A stretch of DNA of 64,000 nt, taken from NCBI GenBank assembly GCA_028868825.1, contig JAGWTU010000002.1, positions 1 through 64,000 on the forward strand, read 5' to 3'. A program made the position numbers and the translations under genes. The first letter of the stretch is position 1. Each line of letters begins with the position of its first letter. The DNA is from Burkholderiales bacterium (GTDB lineage Bacteria > Pseudomonadota > Gammaproteobacteria > Burkholderiales > Burkholderiaceae_C). Below, piece after piece: positions 45,625-54,221 of the stretch. A model generated the notes under the pieces. It saw only the letters and a program-made list of their open reading frames with translations, was not told the DNA's origin and made no database searches.

Positions 45625-46532
45625 CGGCGGCGCACGAGGTCGTCGAAGACGGCCACCGCATCGTCGAGCCGGCTGTAGCTGAAGTCGTAGCAATCGCAAT
45701 CGTCGACGAGGTCGGCCAGGGCATGGAAGCCGGCGCGGCCGGTGATCCCGGAGTTGAAGGCGTTGCGGGCAAGCTGCTGCATCGCATCGGCCTTGGCCCG
45801 CGGCACCAGAGACGGCTCGGCGTCGGCGACGTAGCGCGGGAACACGACCCAGCGCGGCCGCGCCGTCTCGCCGGCACGGGCCACCGCGTCGCTGGGCGCG
45901 CGCATATGCGCCACCGTGCCCTTGGCGGTCGCGTGGGCGGCGACGGTGAAAACCGCCGAGGGCACATAGGCCTGGATGATCTCGATCGAGCGGTTCTTCA
46001 GGCTCACCGGCCGCGCCAGCGGATGCAGGCGGTGGTCGTCGAGTGCGACCAGCGCCAGCTCATCGGAGAGCAGCCGCCAGCCACGGCTGACGAGTCCGGC
46101 GCACAGCGTGCTCTTGCCCGACCCCGGCGGCGCCGGCAGGATCGCGGCACAGCCCTCACGCTCGATCGCCGCCGCGTGCAGGCACAGGAACTGGTGCGAG
46201 TGCGCGCCGATGCACCAGTTGAGCGCCCATTCGACGAGCGGCATCGCATGGCTGACCGGCATCGGCTCGTAGACCCGGCGATGGTCGTAGCGGAACAGCA
46301 CCTGCGGTCGCACCCAGCGCCGGATGCCGCGCGGGCGCGAGATGTCGACGGCGTAATCGCAGAAATCGTCGGGATCGACGATCGGATATTCGGCGTAGAG
46401 CAGCCGCATGCCATCGAGAACCGCCGCGACGTCGCTGCGCACGCGCAAATGGAAAGGGCCGGCGCGCAGGCCCAGCCCCGTACTCCGCAACCGATCCGAA
46501 ACCTCGTCCGCCGCCAGTTGCCCAAGGATCAT
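45621..46532 (-). CDS. HprK-related kinase A (HPr-rel-A system)
   Basis: A 303-residue protein related to the catalytic domain of HPr kinase/phosphorylase. The P-loop is APPGSGKSTL (about residues 134-143), followed by GWRLLSDELALVAL, which matches the Asp/Glu segment after the P-loop in HprK. The N-terminal HPr-kinase domain is replaced by a shorter segment (LRAGPFHLRVRS). I chose ATG 46532, which overlaps the PqqD-like stop by 4 bases (ATGA); a GTG at 46556 would overlap it more. The phosphorylated substrate in this system is not known. Confidence 0.88.
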   Translation of the reverse strand: MILGQLAADEVSDRLRSTGLGLRAGPFHLRVRSDVAAVLDGMRLLYAEYPIVDPDDFCDYAVDISRPRGIRRWVRPQVLFRYDHRRVYEPMPVSHAMPLVEWALNWCIGAHSHQFLCLHAAAIEREGCAAILPAPPGSGKSTLCAGLVSRGWRLLSDELALVALDDHRLHPLARPVSLKNRSIEIIQAYVPSAVFTVAAHATAKGTVAHMRAPSDAVARAGETARPRWVVFPRYVADAEPSLVPRAKADAMQQLARNAFNSGITGRAGFHALADLVDDCDCYDFSYSRLDDAVAVFDDLVRRR

Positions 46533-46810
46533 GAGGCGATTATCGGTACCAGCCACCCCTGAGCGCGGAACTTGTCGACGATCTCGCTGATCTCGTGCGC
46601 CAGCGCCGCATCGTCAGCCGCATCGAGATCCTCGGCCAGCAGGCGCTGTACGGATTCGATGCTGGCCGGACCGTCCTCGAAGCAGGCCATCACGGCCGCC
46701 GAGAGCGGATCGAACTGGTAGCGAGCACCCGAGCGCGCCTCGAAAGCGACGGAGTCCTCGCCCCAGTCGCGCCAATGGAGTTCGATCTCGGTGCTCTGGC
46801 GCAGCAGCAT
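46529..46810 (-). CDS. PqqD-family peptide chaperone of the HPr-rel-A system
   Basis: A 93-residue PqqD-like winged-helix protein. PqqD folds bind the leader of a precursor peptide and present it to a modifying enzyme. Family features are FEARSGARYQFDPLSAAVM and the terminal helical part SEIVDKFRAQGWLVP. It is coupled to the kinase by ATGA. Its presence implies a peptide or protein substrate; the only nearby candidate is the five-cysteine Tat protein 22 bases upstream. Confidence 0.85.
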   Translation of the reverse strand: MLLRQSTEIELHWRDWGEDSVAFEARSGARYQFDPLSAAVMACFEDGPASIESVQRLLAEDLDAADDAALAHEISEIVDKFRAQGWLVPIIAS

Positions 46811-46832
46811 CGAAGCGCGGGCCAGCGCTCGG

Positions 46833-47438
46833 CTAGGCGCCCGACTCCATGAAGTTCGTGAAGAACGTCAGCGCGGCGCTGTTCTTGGCACTGTAGTAGG
46901 TCTTCACGGCGCCCGGCAGGTACGGGAACGTGTTGGGCACGTTGTTCTGCGTGAGCTTCGCGTTGCAATAGGCGGTGAGCCAGTGGTATTCGGCCGTCGA
47001 CGAATAGTTCGCGGTAAGAAGGGTGCTGCACAGCATGTTCAGCAGGCAGCCTGTGGTGCCGAAGGCGACGCCCTTCGAATCGGAACCGGACGTCACGCCG
47101 AAGATCGAGGCGAACGTATCCGTCGACAAATAGCAGTTCGTCGAGATCGTGAAGTACGTGCCGGCCTGGCCGAACTTCTGCGAACCCGGGCTCGCGGAAA
47201 GGATGATCGAGGCCACGGCAGACACCGAGGCGTTGACGTTCGTGCCAGCCGTCTTGTTCTTGCACCAGGGCCTGACGCTGCCGCCGGCAAGTGCGGAGAG
47301 CGGCGTCGCCGCAACGCCTGCCGCCGCCGAGGCGCCCGCGATGCGCTTGAGGATCGCACGACGACGTGCGATCGAATCACCCTGGGCGAGGCCTCCGGCC
47401 GCGGCCGGGACATTTCGACGATGCTTGCGATCTTCCAT
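46833..47438 (-). CDS. Tat-exported five-cysteine protein of unknown function
   Basis: A 201-residue protein I do not recognise. The N-terminus has a Tat-type motif (RRAILK at residues 26-31) and a hydrophobic stretch ending in LSALAGG, so a folded protein is probably exported. The mature part is rich in Ala/Ser/Thr/Gly with five Cys (59, 102, 131, 137, 158), and TNCYLSTDTF, TGCLLNMLC and AYHW-like aromatic clusters (YHWLTAYC). It lies 22 bases upstream of the PqqD-like gene on the same strand and is probably in its operon. It may be the substrate of the HPr-rel-A genes or a cofactor-binding partner. It is 187 bases from the epimerase gene upstream. Confidence 0.6.
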   Translation of the reverse strand: MEDRKHRRNVPAAAGGLAQGDSIARRRAILKRIAGASAAAGVAATPLSALAGGSVRPWCKNKTAGTNVNASVSAVASIILSASPGSQKFGQAGTYFTISTNCYLSTDTFASIFGVTSGSDSKGVAFGTTGCLLNMLCSTLLTANYSSTAEYHWLTAYCNAKLTQNNVPNTFPYLPGAVKTYYSAKNSAALTFFTNFMESGA

Positions 47439-47626
47439 TTTCGAGAACCTGGTTTGCCGGCGGCGCGCGCCTGCCTGTCGGTCGACAGCCGCCCGGGCAT
47501 GAACCTTGCCGGGGGCCGAATTGCAAATATGGTCTCACGCCGCCGGGGGCCGATCAAGCGCACATTTGACGTTTGGCACGCCAACCCCCGTGAATGAGGG
47601 CGTGTCACGCCACTGTCGCAGCGCCC

Positions 47627-48634
47627 TCAGACGCCGTAGTAGCCCCGATACCATTCGACAAATTTACCCACGCCCGTGCGGACATCCGTGGCCGGCGTGA
47701 ACCCGACCCAGTCGCGCAGCGCGTCGACGTCAGCATAGGTGGCGGGGACATCGCCGTCCTGCAGCGGCAGCAGGTTCATCTGCGCCTTGAGGCCCAGCGC
47801 GCCCTCGATGCAGCCGATGTAGTCGAGCAGCTGCACCGGGTTGTGGTTGCCGATGTTGAAGACGCGGAACGGCACGTTGCTGGTCCCCGGGTCGGGCTGT
47901 TCGGAGCGGTAGTCGGGGTTCGGCGCGGCGGCGCGGTCGAGGACGCGGATCACCCCCTCGACGATGTCGTCCACGAAGGTGAAGTCGCGCTGCATGCGGC
48001 CATGGTTGAAGACGTCGATCGGCCGCCCTTCGAGGATGGCTTTGGTGAACAGGAACAGCGCCATGTCGGGCCGGCCCCAGGGTCCGTAGACGGTGAAGAA
48101 GCGCAGGCCCGTCGTCGGCAGGCCGAACAGGTGGCTGTAGGTATGAGCCATCAGCTCGTTGGCCTTCTTCGTCGCCGCGTACATGCTCACCGGGTGGTCG
48201 ACGCTGTCGTGCTCGGAGAAGGGCATGCGCGTGTTGCCGCCGTAGACGCTCGAGCTCGAGGCGTAGACGAGGTGCCCGACCTTGCTGTGCCGGCAGCCCT
48301 CGAGCACGTTCATGAAGCCGACGATGTTGCTGTCGATGTAGGCGTGCGGGTTGACGAGCGAATAGCGCACGCCGGCCTGCGCCGCGAGGTGGATGACGCG
48401 GTCGAAGCGCTCGGCGGCGAACAAGGCCTCCATGCCGGGCCGGTCGGCGACGTCGAGTTCGACGAAGCGGAAGCGCTCATGCGGCGTCAGCCGCGCGAGG
48501 CGGTTGCGCTTGAGCTGCACGTCGTAGTAATCGTTGAGGTTGTCGAGGCCGACGACCTCGTCGCCGCGTGCAAGCAGGCGCAGCGTCGTGGTCATGCCGA
48601 TGAATCCGGCGGCGCCGGTGAGCAGGATCTTCAT
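47627..48634 (-). CDS. UDP-glucuronate 4-epimerase family NAD-dependent epimerase
   Basis: A 335-residue extended SDR that interconverts UDP-glucuronate and UDP-galacturonate, judging by resemblance to CapI-type enzymes. The NAD site is [12 protein letters not shown] (residues 4-15), the catalytic pair is in [11 protein letters not shown] (YxxxK), and [17 protein letters not shown] with [13 protein letters not shown] are hallmarks of this family. ATG 48634 gives the standard [13 protein letters not shown] start. It adds a third enzyme for uronic acid precursors to the window. Whether it serves the XrtA polysaccharide is inferred. Confidence 0.9.
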   Translation of the reverse strand: MKILLTGAAGFIGMTTTLRLLARGDEVVGLDNLNDYYDVQLKRNRLARLTPHERFRFVELDVADRPGMEALFAAERFDRVIHLAAQAGVRYSLVNPHAYIDSNIVGFMNVLEGCRHSKVGHLVYASSSSVYGGNTRMPFSEHDSVDHPVSMYAATKKANELMAHTYSHLFGLPTTGLRFFTVYGPWGRPDMALFLFTKAILEGRPIDVFNHGRMQRDFTFVDDIVEGVIRVLDRAAAPNPDYRSEQPDPGTSNVPFRVFNIGNHNPVQLLDYIGCIEGALGLKAQMNLLPLQDGDVPATYADVDALRDWVGFTPATDVRTGVGKFVEWYRGYYGV

Positions 48635-48742
48635 GGGGCGGAGGCGGTGCTGGGCACGCGGGCAGACGGTTTTCGATTCTGGCATGCGGGTCACCCGCGG
48701 CGACCCGCCCCCGGGCGTCAAGAGTTCACGCCGCGGCCGTCC

Positions 48743-49330
48743 TCACAGGATCTGCATCGCGACATCGGCGGCCAGGCGCGGTCCGCGCGGGTGGTTGCCG
48801 GCGGCATCGCCGTAGCCCAGGTTGACGAGGAAGTTCGCCTTCCAGCGCCCATCGGGGAAGAACTCGGCGTTGACCTTGGCGGCATCGAAGCCGCTCATCG
48901 GGCCGCAGTCCAGGCCGAGCAGCCGCGCCGCGACGATCAGGTAGGCGCCCTGCAGCGAGCTGTTGCGGAACGCCGTGGCCTCGGCCAGCGCCGGGTTGCC
49001 GTCGAACATCGCCCGTGTCGGCATGGCGGGGAACATCGCGTCGATGAACTCCTGGAAGCGCGTGTCCATCGCGACGATGGCGCAGACCGGCGCGGCCATC
49101 GTCTTGTCGGCATTGCCGGGCGAGAGTGCCGGCTTCAGGCGCTGCTTGGCGGCCTCGCTGCGCAGGAAGACATAGCGGCCGGGCTGCGAGTTCAGCGAGG
49201 TCGGCCCCCACTTGAGCAGCTCGTAGAGCTGGTGCAGCGTCGCGTCGCTGACCGCATCGGGCTTGAACTTGTTGAAGGTGCGGGCGTGGGTGAAGGCCTG
49301 TTCGAGGGCCAAGTGGCTGGCGCTGGGCAT
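48743..49330 (-). CDS. RutE/HadB-like nitroreductase family protein
   Basis: A 195-residue FMN-dependent oxidoreductase of the malonic semialdehyde reductase (RutE) group. It has TFNKFKPDAVSDATLHQLYE, LKWGPTSLNSQPGRYVFL and MSGFDAAKVNAEFFPDG, all close to RutE. RutE acts in pyrimidine breakdown, but no rut genes are near, so the substrate is open. ATG 49330 gives the right family length. It is divergent from the TRAP operon across a 236-base gap where I find no other gene. Confidence 0.85.
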   Translation of the reverse strand: MPSASHLALEQAFTHARTFNKFKPDAVSDATLHQLYELLKWGPTSLNSQPGRYVFLRSEAAKQRLKPALSPGNADKTMAAPVCAIVAMDTRFQEFIDAMFPAMPTRAMFDGNPALAEATAFRNSSLQGAYLIVAARLLGLDCGPMSGFDAAKVNAEFFPDGRWKANFLVNLGYGDAAGNHPRGPRLAADVAMQIL

Positions 49331-49566
49331 GGGGTGTGATCCTGTTTGTCGTATGGGGGGGGAGCGCGGCCACGCAGGCCGCGCGCGCCGATGTTGCCTC
49401 ACATCGGTGGCCGGCGCCGTGGGCGCGGGGCGCCGCCGCGCACGAGCGCTCCCCGCGCCGGCCGACCCTAGGCAAATTCCTCAGCCCGGCGACGACGGCC
49501 CTCGCTACCATCCGTCCCCGGGCCGGCCGCTTCGAGCCGCCCACACGACAAGAACGGAGACCCCCC

Positions 49567-50592
49567 ATGGATACCCAACGCCGCGCGCTCGTCGCCGGAC
49601 TCGCCGCCGCGCCCGCGCTGCTGCTGCCCAGCCGCTATGCCAGCGCCGCCGAGCCGCTCAAGCTCTCGCACCAGTTCCCGGCCGGCGCCGGTGCCGACAG
49701 CGATTTCCGCCACCGCCTGAGCCTGCGCTTCGCCGACGAACTGGCCCGGCGCAGCAACGGCGCGCTCAAGGTCAACGTCTACCCGGGTTCGTCGCTGATG
49801 AAGGTCAACGCGCAGTTCAGCGCCGTGCGCAAGGGTGCGCTGGACATGACGCTGGTGCCGCTGCCCTACGCCGGCGGCGAGGTCGCCGAGTTGAACATCA
49901 CGCTGATGCCGGGTCTCGTGACCTCGTACGAGCAGGGCTACGCCTGGAAGAAGGCCGAGATCGGCCAGGCACTGACCGGGCTGCTGGCCGACAAGGGCGT
50001 GATCATCGTGACCTGGATCTGGCAGGCCGGTGGCACCGCCAGCCGCACCGTGCCGGTGATCGCGCCCGAGGATGTCAAGGGCCTGAAATACCGCGGCGGC
50101 AGCCGCGAGATGGACCTCGTGGCCAAGGCCGCAGGCGCGACGACGCTGTCGATACCGTCCAACGAGATCTACGCCGCGATGCAGACCGGCGCCGCCGAGG
50201 CGATCACGACCTCGTCGACGAGCCTGATCTCGTTCCGGCTGCAGGAGGTCTCCAAGCACCTGACCTCGAGCAAGACCGGGCATTCCTACTGGTTCATGCT
50301 CGAGCCCCTGCTGATGTCCAAGGCCGTGTTCGACAAGCTGCCCAAGGACCAGCAGGCGCTGATCATGAGCGTCGGCGCCGAGATGGAGAAGTTCGCGCTC
50401 GAGGGCGCGCGCGCCGACGACGTGCTGGTCGCGCAGACCTACGTCAAGGCCGGCGCCCAGGTCCACGAGCTGACCCCGGCGGCGCTCGCCCGCTGGGTCG
50501 AACTGGCGCGGCCGACGGCCTGGAAGGACTACGCCGAGCGCAGCGAGAACTGCGCCCGACTGCTCAAGCTGGCCGAGAAGGTGACGGCCTGA
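49567..50592 (+). CDS. TRAP transporter substrate-binding protein DctP-like
   Basis: A 341-residue periplasmic solute-binding protein with a signal peptide (RRALVAGLAAAPALLLPSRY ending ASAAE). The DctP domain shows LSHQFPAGAGADSDFR, VNVYPGSSLMKVN, YRGGSREMDLVAKAAGA and YAAMQTGAAEAITTSS. TRAP systems import organic acids with a sodium gradient. The small and large permease genes follow directly, with only 2 bases and an ATGA overlap, so this is a complete transporter. Ligand cannot be assigned; the Arg that usually binds the carboxylate would need structure comparison. Confidence 0.9.
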   Translation: MDTQRRALVAGLAAAPALLLPSRYASAAEPLKLSHQFPAGAGADSDFRHRLSLRFADELARRSNGALKVNVYPGSSLMKVNAQFSAVRKGALDMTLVPLPYAGGEVAELNITLMPGLVTSYEQGYAWKKAEIGQALTGLLADKGVIIVTWIWQAGGTASRTVPVIAPEDVKGLKYRGGSREMDLVAKAAGATTLSIPSNEIYAAMQTGAAEAITTSSTSLISFRLQEVSKHLTSSKTGHSYWFMLEPLLMSKAVFDKLPKDQQALIMSVGAEMEKFALEGARADDVLVAQTYVKAGAQVHELTPAALARWVELARPTAWKDYAERSENCARLLKLAEKVTA

Positions 50593-50594
50593 GC

Positions 50595-51116
50595 GTGGAC
50601 GACGCGGCGCGGCCCGGCGTCAGCGCCGCTTCGGCCGGGGCCCTGTCCCGGGCGATGGCGCTCGTCAACCGCGTCGTGATGGTGCCCTGCATGGCGGCGC
50701 TGGTGGTGGCGGCGGCAATCCTCAGCTACAGCGTCGCCGCGCGCTACTTCTTCCACATCCCGACCGAGTGGCAGGACGAGACCGCGGTCTTCCTGCTCAT
50801 CGGCGCCACTTTCGGCTCCGGCGCCTGGGTGCAGTCGCAGCGCGCCCATGTCGGTGTCGACGCCGTCGCCGCGCTGCTGTCGGCGCGCGCCAACCGCTGG
50901 CGGCTGCTCGCCGTCGACGCGCTGAGCGCGGCCTTCTGCGCCTTCTTCGCCTGGAAGTCCTGGACCCTGTTCGCCGAGGCGCTGCGCGAGGGCTACACGA
51001 GCAACTCGACCTGGGGCCCGCCGCTGTGGATCCCGTACGCGCTGATGGCGCTCGGGATGACGCTGCTGACCCTGCAGCTGGCGCTCGACGTCACGACGCG
51101 GAGCGGCCGGAAATGA
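50595..51116 (+). CDS. TRAP transporter small permease DctQ-like
   Basis: A 173-residue inner-membrane subunit with four predicted helices. It has PTEWQDETAVFLLIGATFGS, typical of DctQ, and AHVGVDAVAAL. The start is GTG 50595 just after the DctP stop; ATG 50655 (MALVNRVVM) is a shorter alternative that still keeps the first helix. Its stop overlaps the large permease start (ATGA). Confidence 0.85.
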   Translation: MDDAARPGVSAASAGALSRAMALVNRVVMVPCMAALVVAAAILSYSVAARYFFHIPTEWQDETAVFLLIGATFGSGAWVQSQRAHVGVDAVAALLSARANRWRLLAVDALSAAFCAFFAWKSWTLFAEALREGYTSNSTWGPPLWIPYALMALGMTLLTLQLALDVTTRSGRK

Positions 51117-52465
51117 GCGCCACCACCATCGGCGTCGCCTACGGCGCGGTGACGCTGGCCGTGATGCTCTCGGGCATGCCGATCGCGTTCGGCCTCGGCG
51201 CCGTCGCCGTCGGCTTCATGACCTTCTTCATGCCGGCGTCGGCGCTCGACACCGTGACCCAGAACGTCTACGAGGAGATGGCCAGCATCACGCTGCTGTC
51301 GATTCCGCTGTTCATCCTCAAGGGCGCGGCGATCGGCAAGAGCCCCGCGGGCAAGGACCTGTATTCGGCGCTGCACGCCTGGATGGGCCGCGTGCCGGGC
51401 GGGCTGGGAATCGCCAACGTCTTCGCCTGCGCGCTGTTCGCGGCGATGTCGGGTTCGAGCCCGGCGACCTGCTCGGCGATCGGCAGCGCCGGCATCCCCG
51501 AGATGCGCATGCGGGGCTATTCGCCCGGTTTCGCCGCCGGCATCATCGCCGCCGGCGGCACGCTCGGCATCCTGCTGCCGCCGTCGATCACGATGATCCT
51601 CTATGCCGTCGCGTCGGAGCAGTCGCTGGGGCGGCTGTTCCTCGCCGGGGTCGGGCCCGGGCTGCTGCTGGTGGCGCTGTTCTCCCTCTACGCGATGGCA
51701 CGCTACCGCAGCGAACACCGCGAGGCGATGGCCGAATACACGAGCAGCGGGCGCGGCTCGGCGTTGCTCGACGACCATGCCTACACGCGGGCCGAGAAGG
51801 TCGAGATGCTGCCGCGCGTGCTGCCCTTCGTCGTGCTGCTGATCGGCGTCATGGTCGCGCTGTACGGGGGCTACGCGACGCCGGGCGAGACGGCCGGGCT
51901 GGGCGGCCTGCTCGCGCTGGCGCTGGTTGCGCTCGTCTACGCGATCTGGCGCCCGGCGCAGCTCGCGCCCATCCTCTCGGGCACGCTCAAGGAAAGCACG
52001 ATGCTGATGTTCATCGTCGGCATGTCGCTGCTGTATTCGTACGTCATGAGCTCGCTGCACATCTCGCAGGACGCGGCGGCGGCGATCGTCGCGATGCACC
52101 TCTCGCGCTGGCTGCTGCTGGCGGCGATCGTCGCGATGCTGATCGTGCTCGGCTTCTTCCTGCCGCCGGTCTCGATCATCCTGATGACGGCGCCCATCAT
52201 CCTGCCGCCGCTGAAGGCCGCCGGCTTCGACCTCATCTGGTTCGGTGTCGTGATGACGATCGTGATGGAGATGGGGCTGATCCACCCGCCGGTGGGTCTC
52301 AACATCTTCGTCATCAAGAACATCGCGCCCGATATTTCGTTACGTCAGGTGATCGGCGGCGTGCTGCCATTCCTCGCGCTGATGTTCCTCGCCATCGTGC
52401 TGATGTGCGTCTTGCCGCAGATCGCGACCGCATTCCCGAACTGGATCATGGGCGTGGCGGCCTGA
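51113..52465 (+). CDS. TRAP transporter large permease DctM-like
   Basis: A 450-residue membrane permease with about twelve helices that forms the transport path. Typical DctM stretches are FAAMSGSSPATCSAIGSAGI, GILLPPSITMILYAV, FLPPVSIILMTAPIILPPL and MEMGLIHPPVGLNIFVIKN. It forms a complete tripartite transporter with the two upstream genes. Coupled to DctQ by the ATGA overlap. Confidence 0.92.
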   Translation: MSATTIGVAYGAVTLAVMLSGMPIAFGLGAVAVGFMTFFMPASALDTVTQNVYEEMASITLLSIPLFILKGAAIGKSPAGKDLYSALHAWMGRVPGGLGIANVFACALFAAMSGSSPATCSAIGSAGIPEMRMRGYSPGFAAGIIAAGGTLGILLPPSITMILYAVASEQSLGRLFLAGVGPGLLLVALFSLYAMARYRSEHREAMAEYTSSGRGSALLDDHAYTRAEKVEMLPRVLPFVVLLIGVMVALYGGYATPGETAGLGGLLALALVALVYAIWRPAQLAPILSGTLKESTMLMFIVGMSLLYSYVMSSLHISQDAAAAIVAMHLSRWLLLAAIVAMLIVLGFFLPPVSIILMTAPIILPPLKAAGFDLIWFGVVMTIVMEMGLIHPPVGLNIFVIKNIAPDISLRQVIGGVLPFLALMFLAIVLMCVLPQIATAFPNWIMGVAA

Positions 52466-52499
52466 CGAACGCGCAACACGGGGCGGGCATGATGCCGCC

Positions 52500-52748
52500 A
52501 TGGACCTGCTATCGACCGCGCAAAGCCTGGGCTTCGAACTGCCCAGCCCGGCCTACATCATCGGCGCCATCCTGTTCGGGCTGGTCGGCATGTGGGCCTT
52601 CGCCATCGGCAAGCGCCGGCACCAGCCGCGCCTGCTGTGGAGCGGCGTCGCGCTGATGTTCTACCCCTACGTCATCGGCGGCACGGCGATGCTCTACCTC
52701 GTCGGCGCCGCGCTCTGCGGCGCCGTCTGGTACTGGTGGGACGAGTAG
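52500..52748 (+). CDS. small two-helix membrane protein
   Basis: An 82-residue protein with two strong hydrophobic segments (about residues 19-36 and 58-76) separated by a basic loop GKRRHQPRLLW. It ends in WYWWDE. No function is recognised; similar small proteins are common in Burkholderiales. It begins 34 bases after the DctM stop. Confidence 0.65.
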   Translation: MDLLSTAQSLGFELPSPAYIIGAILFGLVGMWAFAIGKRRHQPRLLWSGVALMFYPYVIGGTAMLYLVGAALCGAVWYWWDE

Positions 52749-52896
52749 CGTAGCGCCAGGCGATAGGCGCCCGGCGCTTCATTTCGCGCGCCGGCGCAGG
52801 CGCTTGGCGACGCCGCGGCGCCGGTCGTCGCAAGGCGGCTGCGCGGTCGCGGGGGCCTCTCTAGTCTCCAGGGCATTCCTCCACTCGAGCTGCCCC

Positions 52897-53478
52897 ATGA
52901 AGACGACCACCGCCCCCTTGCTGGCCGCCGCGCTGACCCAGGCTGCCGCCCTGCTCCTTGCCGCCATCCTGATCGGCAGTGCCGCCCATGCCGCGCCCGA
53001 CGCCGCCTTCGAGCCCGCATTCCAGCAGTTCAACCGCGCCGCCGGCGGCGACGGCGCGGCGATCGATGCGGCCGCCGCGTCCTTCGGCGCACTGCTCGCC
53101 GCCGAACCGACGAGCCCGGTGCTGATGGCCTATGCCGGTGCGGCGACGGCGATGAAGGCGCGCACGACCTGGCTGCCGTGGAAGAAGATGAGCTACGCCG
53201 AGGACGGCCTGGCGCAGATCGACAAGGCACTCGCGCTGCTGACCCCGGCCGACGACGCCCCGCGCCAGCATGGCGTGCCGGGAACGCTGGAGACGCGCTT
53301 CATCGCCGCCAACACCTTTCTCGCCGTCCCCGGCTTCATGAACCGCGGCGAACGCGGCGCCAAGCTGCTCGCCCAGGTGACTTCGAGCCCGCTGTTCGCG
53401 AGCGCGCCGCGGGGCTTCCGCGAGCGCGTGCTGCAGCGCGCAGCCAAGCTGGCGGCCGACCAGGGCGGCGCCAAGTGA
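52897..53478 (+). CDS. exported TPR-like protein leading ABC module 2
   Basis: A 193-residue protein with a signal peptide (AAALLLAAILIGSAAHAA). The mature part is helical and TPR-like: AASFGALLAAEPTSPVLMAY, AEDGLAQIDKALALL, LETRFIAANTFLAVPGFM. No known family is recognised. The start is ATG 52897, chosen for its signal peptide; an upstream in-frame ATG at 52804 would bury it. Its stop overlaps the ABC ATPase start (GTGA), so it belongs to the module 2 operon. Module 1 has no counterpart. Confidence 0.75.
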   Translation: MKTTTAPLLAAALTQAAALLLAAILIGSAAHAAPDAAFEPAFQQFNRAAGGDGAAIDAAAASFGALLAAEPTSPVLMAYAGAATAMKARTTWLPWKKMSYAEDGLAQIDKALALLTPADDAPRQHGVPGTLETRFIAANTFLAVPGFMNRGERGAKLLAQVTSSPLFASAPRGFRERVLQRAAKLAADQGGAK

Positions 53479-54221
53479 GCGCGCCGGGCCGCTCCCAAGC
53501 GCTCACATCGGAGCCCTTCAAGGGCGAAGGTACTCCAGGGAGCGCGGACGACGGCGCCGTCGTCGAGCTGCGCGGCGTGCGCAAGACCTACCGCCTGGGC
53601 CAGCACGTGATCCCGGCGCTGCAGGGTGTCGACCTCGCGGTGCGGCGCGGCGAACTGCTGGCGCTGACGGGCCCCTCGGGCAGCGGCAAGAGCACCATCC
53701 TCAACCTCTGCGGACTCATCGACGCGCCCGACGCCGGCGAGATCCTGTTCGGCGGCGCACCCGTCACCGGGCTCGACGAGACCGCGCGCACGCTGCTGCG
53801 GCGCGACGCGCTCGGCTTCGTCTTCCAGACCTTCAACCTGGTGCCGGTGATGACGGTGGCCGAGAACGTCGACTACCCGCTGTTCATCGCCGGTGTGCCG
53901 ACGGCCGAACGGCGCCAGCGCGTCGCCGCGCAGCTGGCCGCGGTCGGGCTGGCCGAACATGCGCTGCACCGGCCCGATGCGCTCTCGGGCGGCCAGCGCC
54001 AGCGCGTCGCGATCGCGCGCGCTCTCGTCAAGCGGCCGCGTCTGGTGATCGCCGATGAGCCGACGGCGAGCCTCGATTCGCACACCGCCGACCAGGTGCT
54101 CGACCTGATGCGCGAGCGCTGCCACGCCGAGGGCGCGGCCTTCGTCATCGCGACCCACGACGCGCGGCTGACCGGGCGCTGCGACCGCGTGCTCTCGCTG
54201 CTCGACGGAGTCCTGCAATGA
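53475..54221 (+). CDS. ABC transporter ATPase, LolD/MacB type (module 2)
   Basis: A 248-residue ATPase closely parallel to the one at 26028. Walker A is GPSGSGKST, the Q-loop FVFQTFNLVPVM, signature LSGGQRQRVAIARAL, Walker B LVIADEPTASLD and the switch His is in IATHDARL. It lacks the Ala-Pro-Asp-Ser tail of the module 1 protein. The start is GTG 53475. ATGA overlap links it to the permease gene. Confidence 0.9.
   Translation: MSAPGRSQALTSEPFKGEGTPGSADDGAVVELRGVRKTYRLGQHVIPALQGVDLAVRRGELLALTGPSGSGKSTILNLCGLIDAPDAGEILFGGAPVTGLDETARTLLRRDALGFVFQTFNLVPVMTVAENVDYPLFIAGVPTAERRQRVAAQLAAVGLAEHALHRPDALSGGQRQRVAIARALVKRPRLVIADEPTASLDSHTADQVLDLMRERCHAEGAAFVIATHDARLTGRCDRVLSLLDGVLQ

Noticed and set aside
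47574..47589. TGGCACG near 47574 on the plus strand
   Set aside because: No GC at the -12 position and no plus-strand gene follows.
49331..49566. Possible small gene between the nitroreductase and TRAP genes
   Set aside because: Frames here have no ribosome site or recognisable product; the gap is better explained as two divergent promoters.
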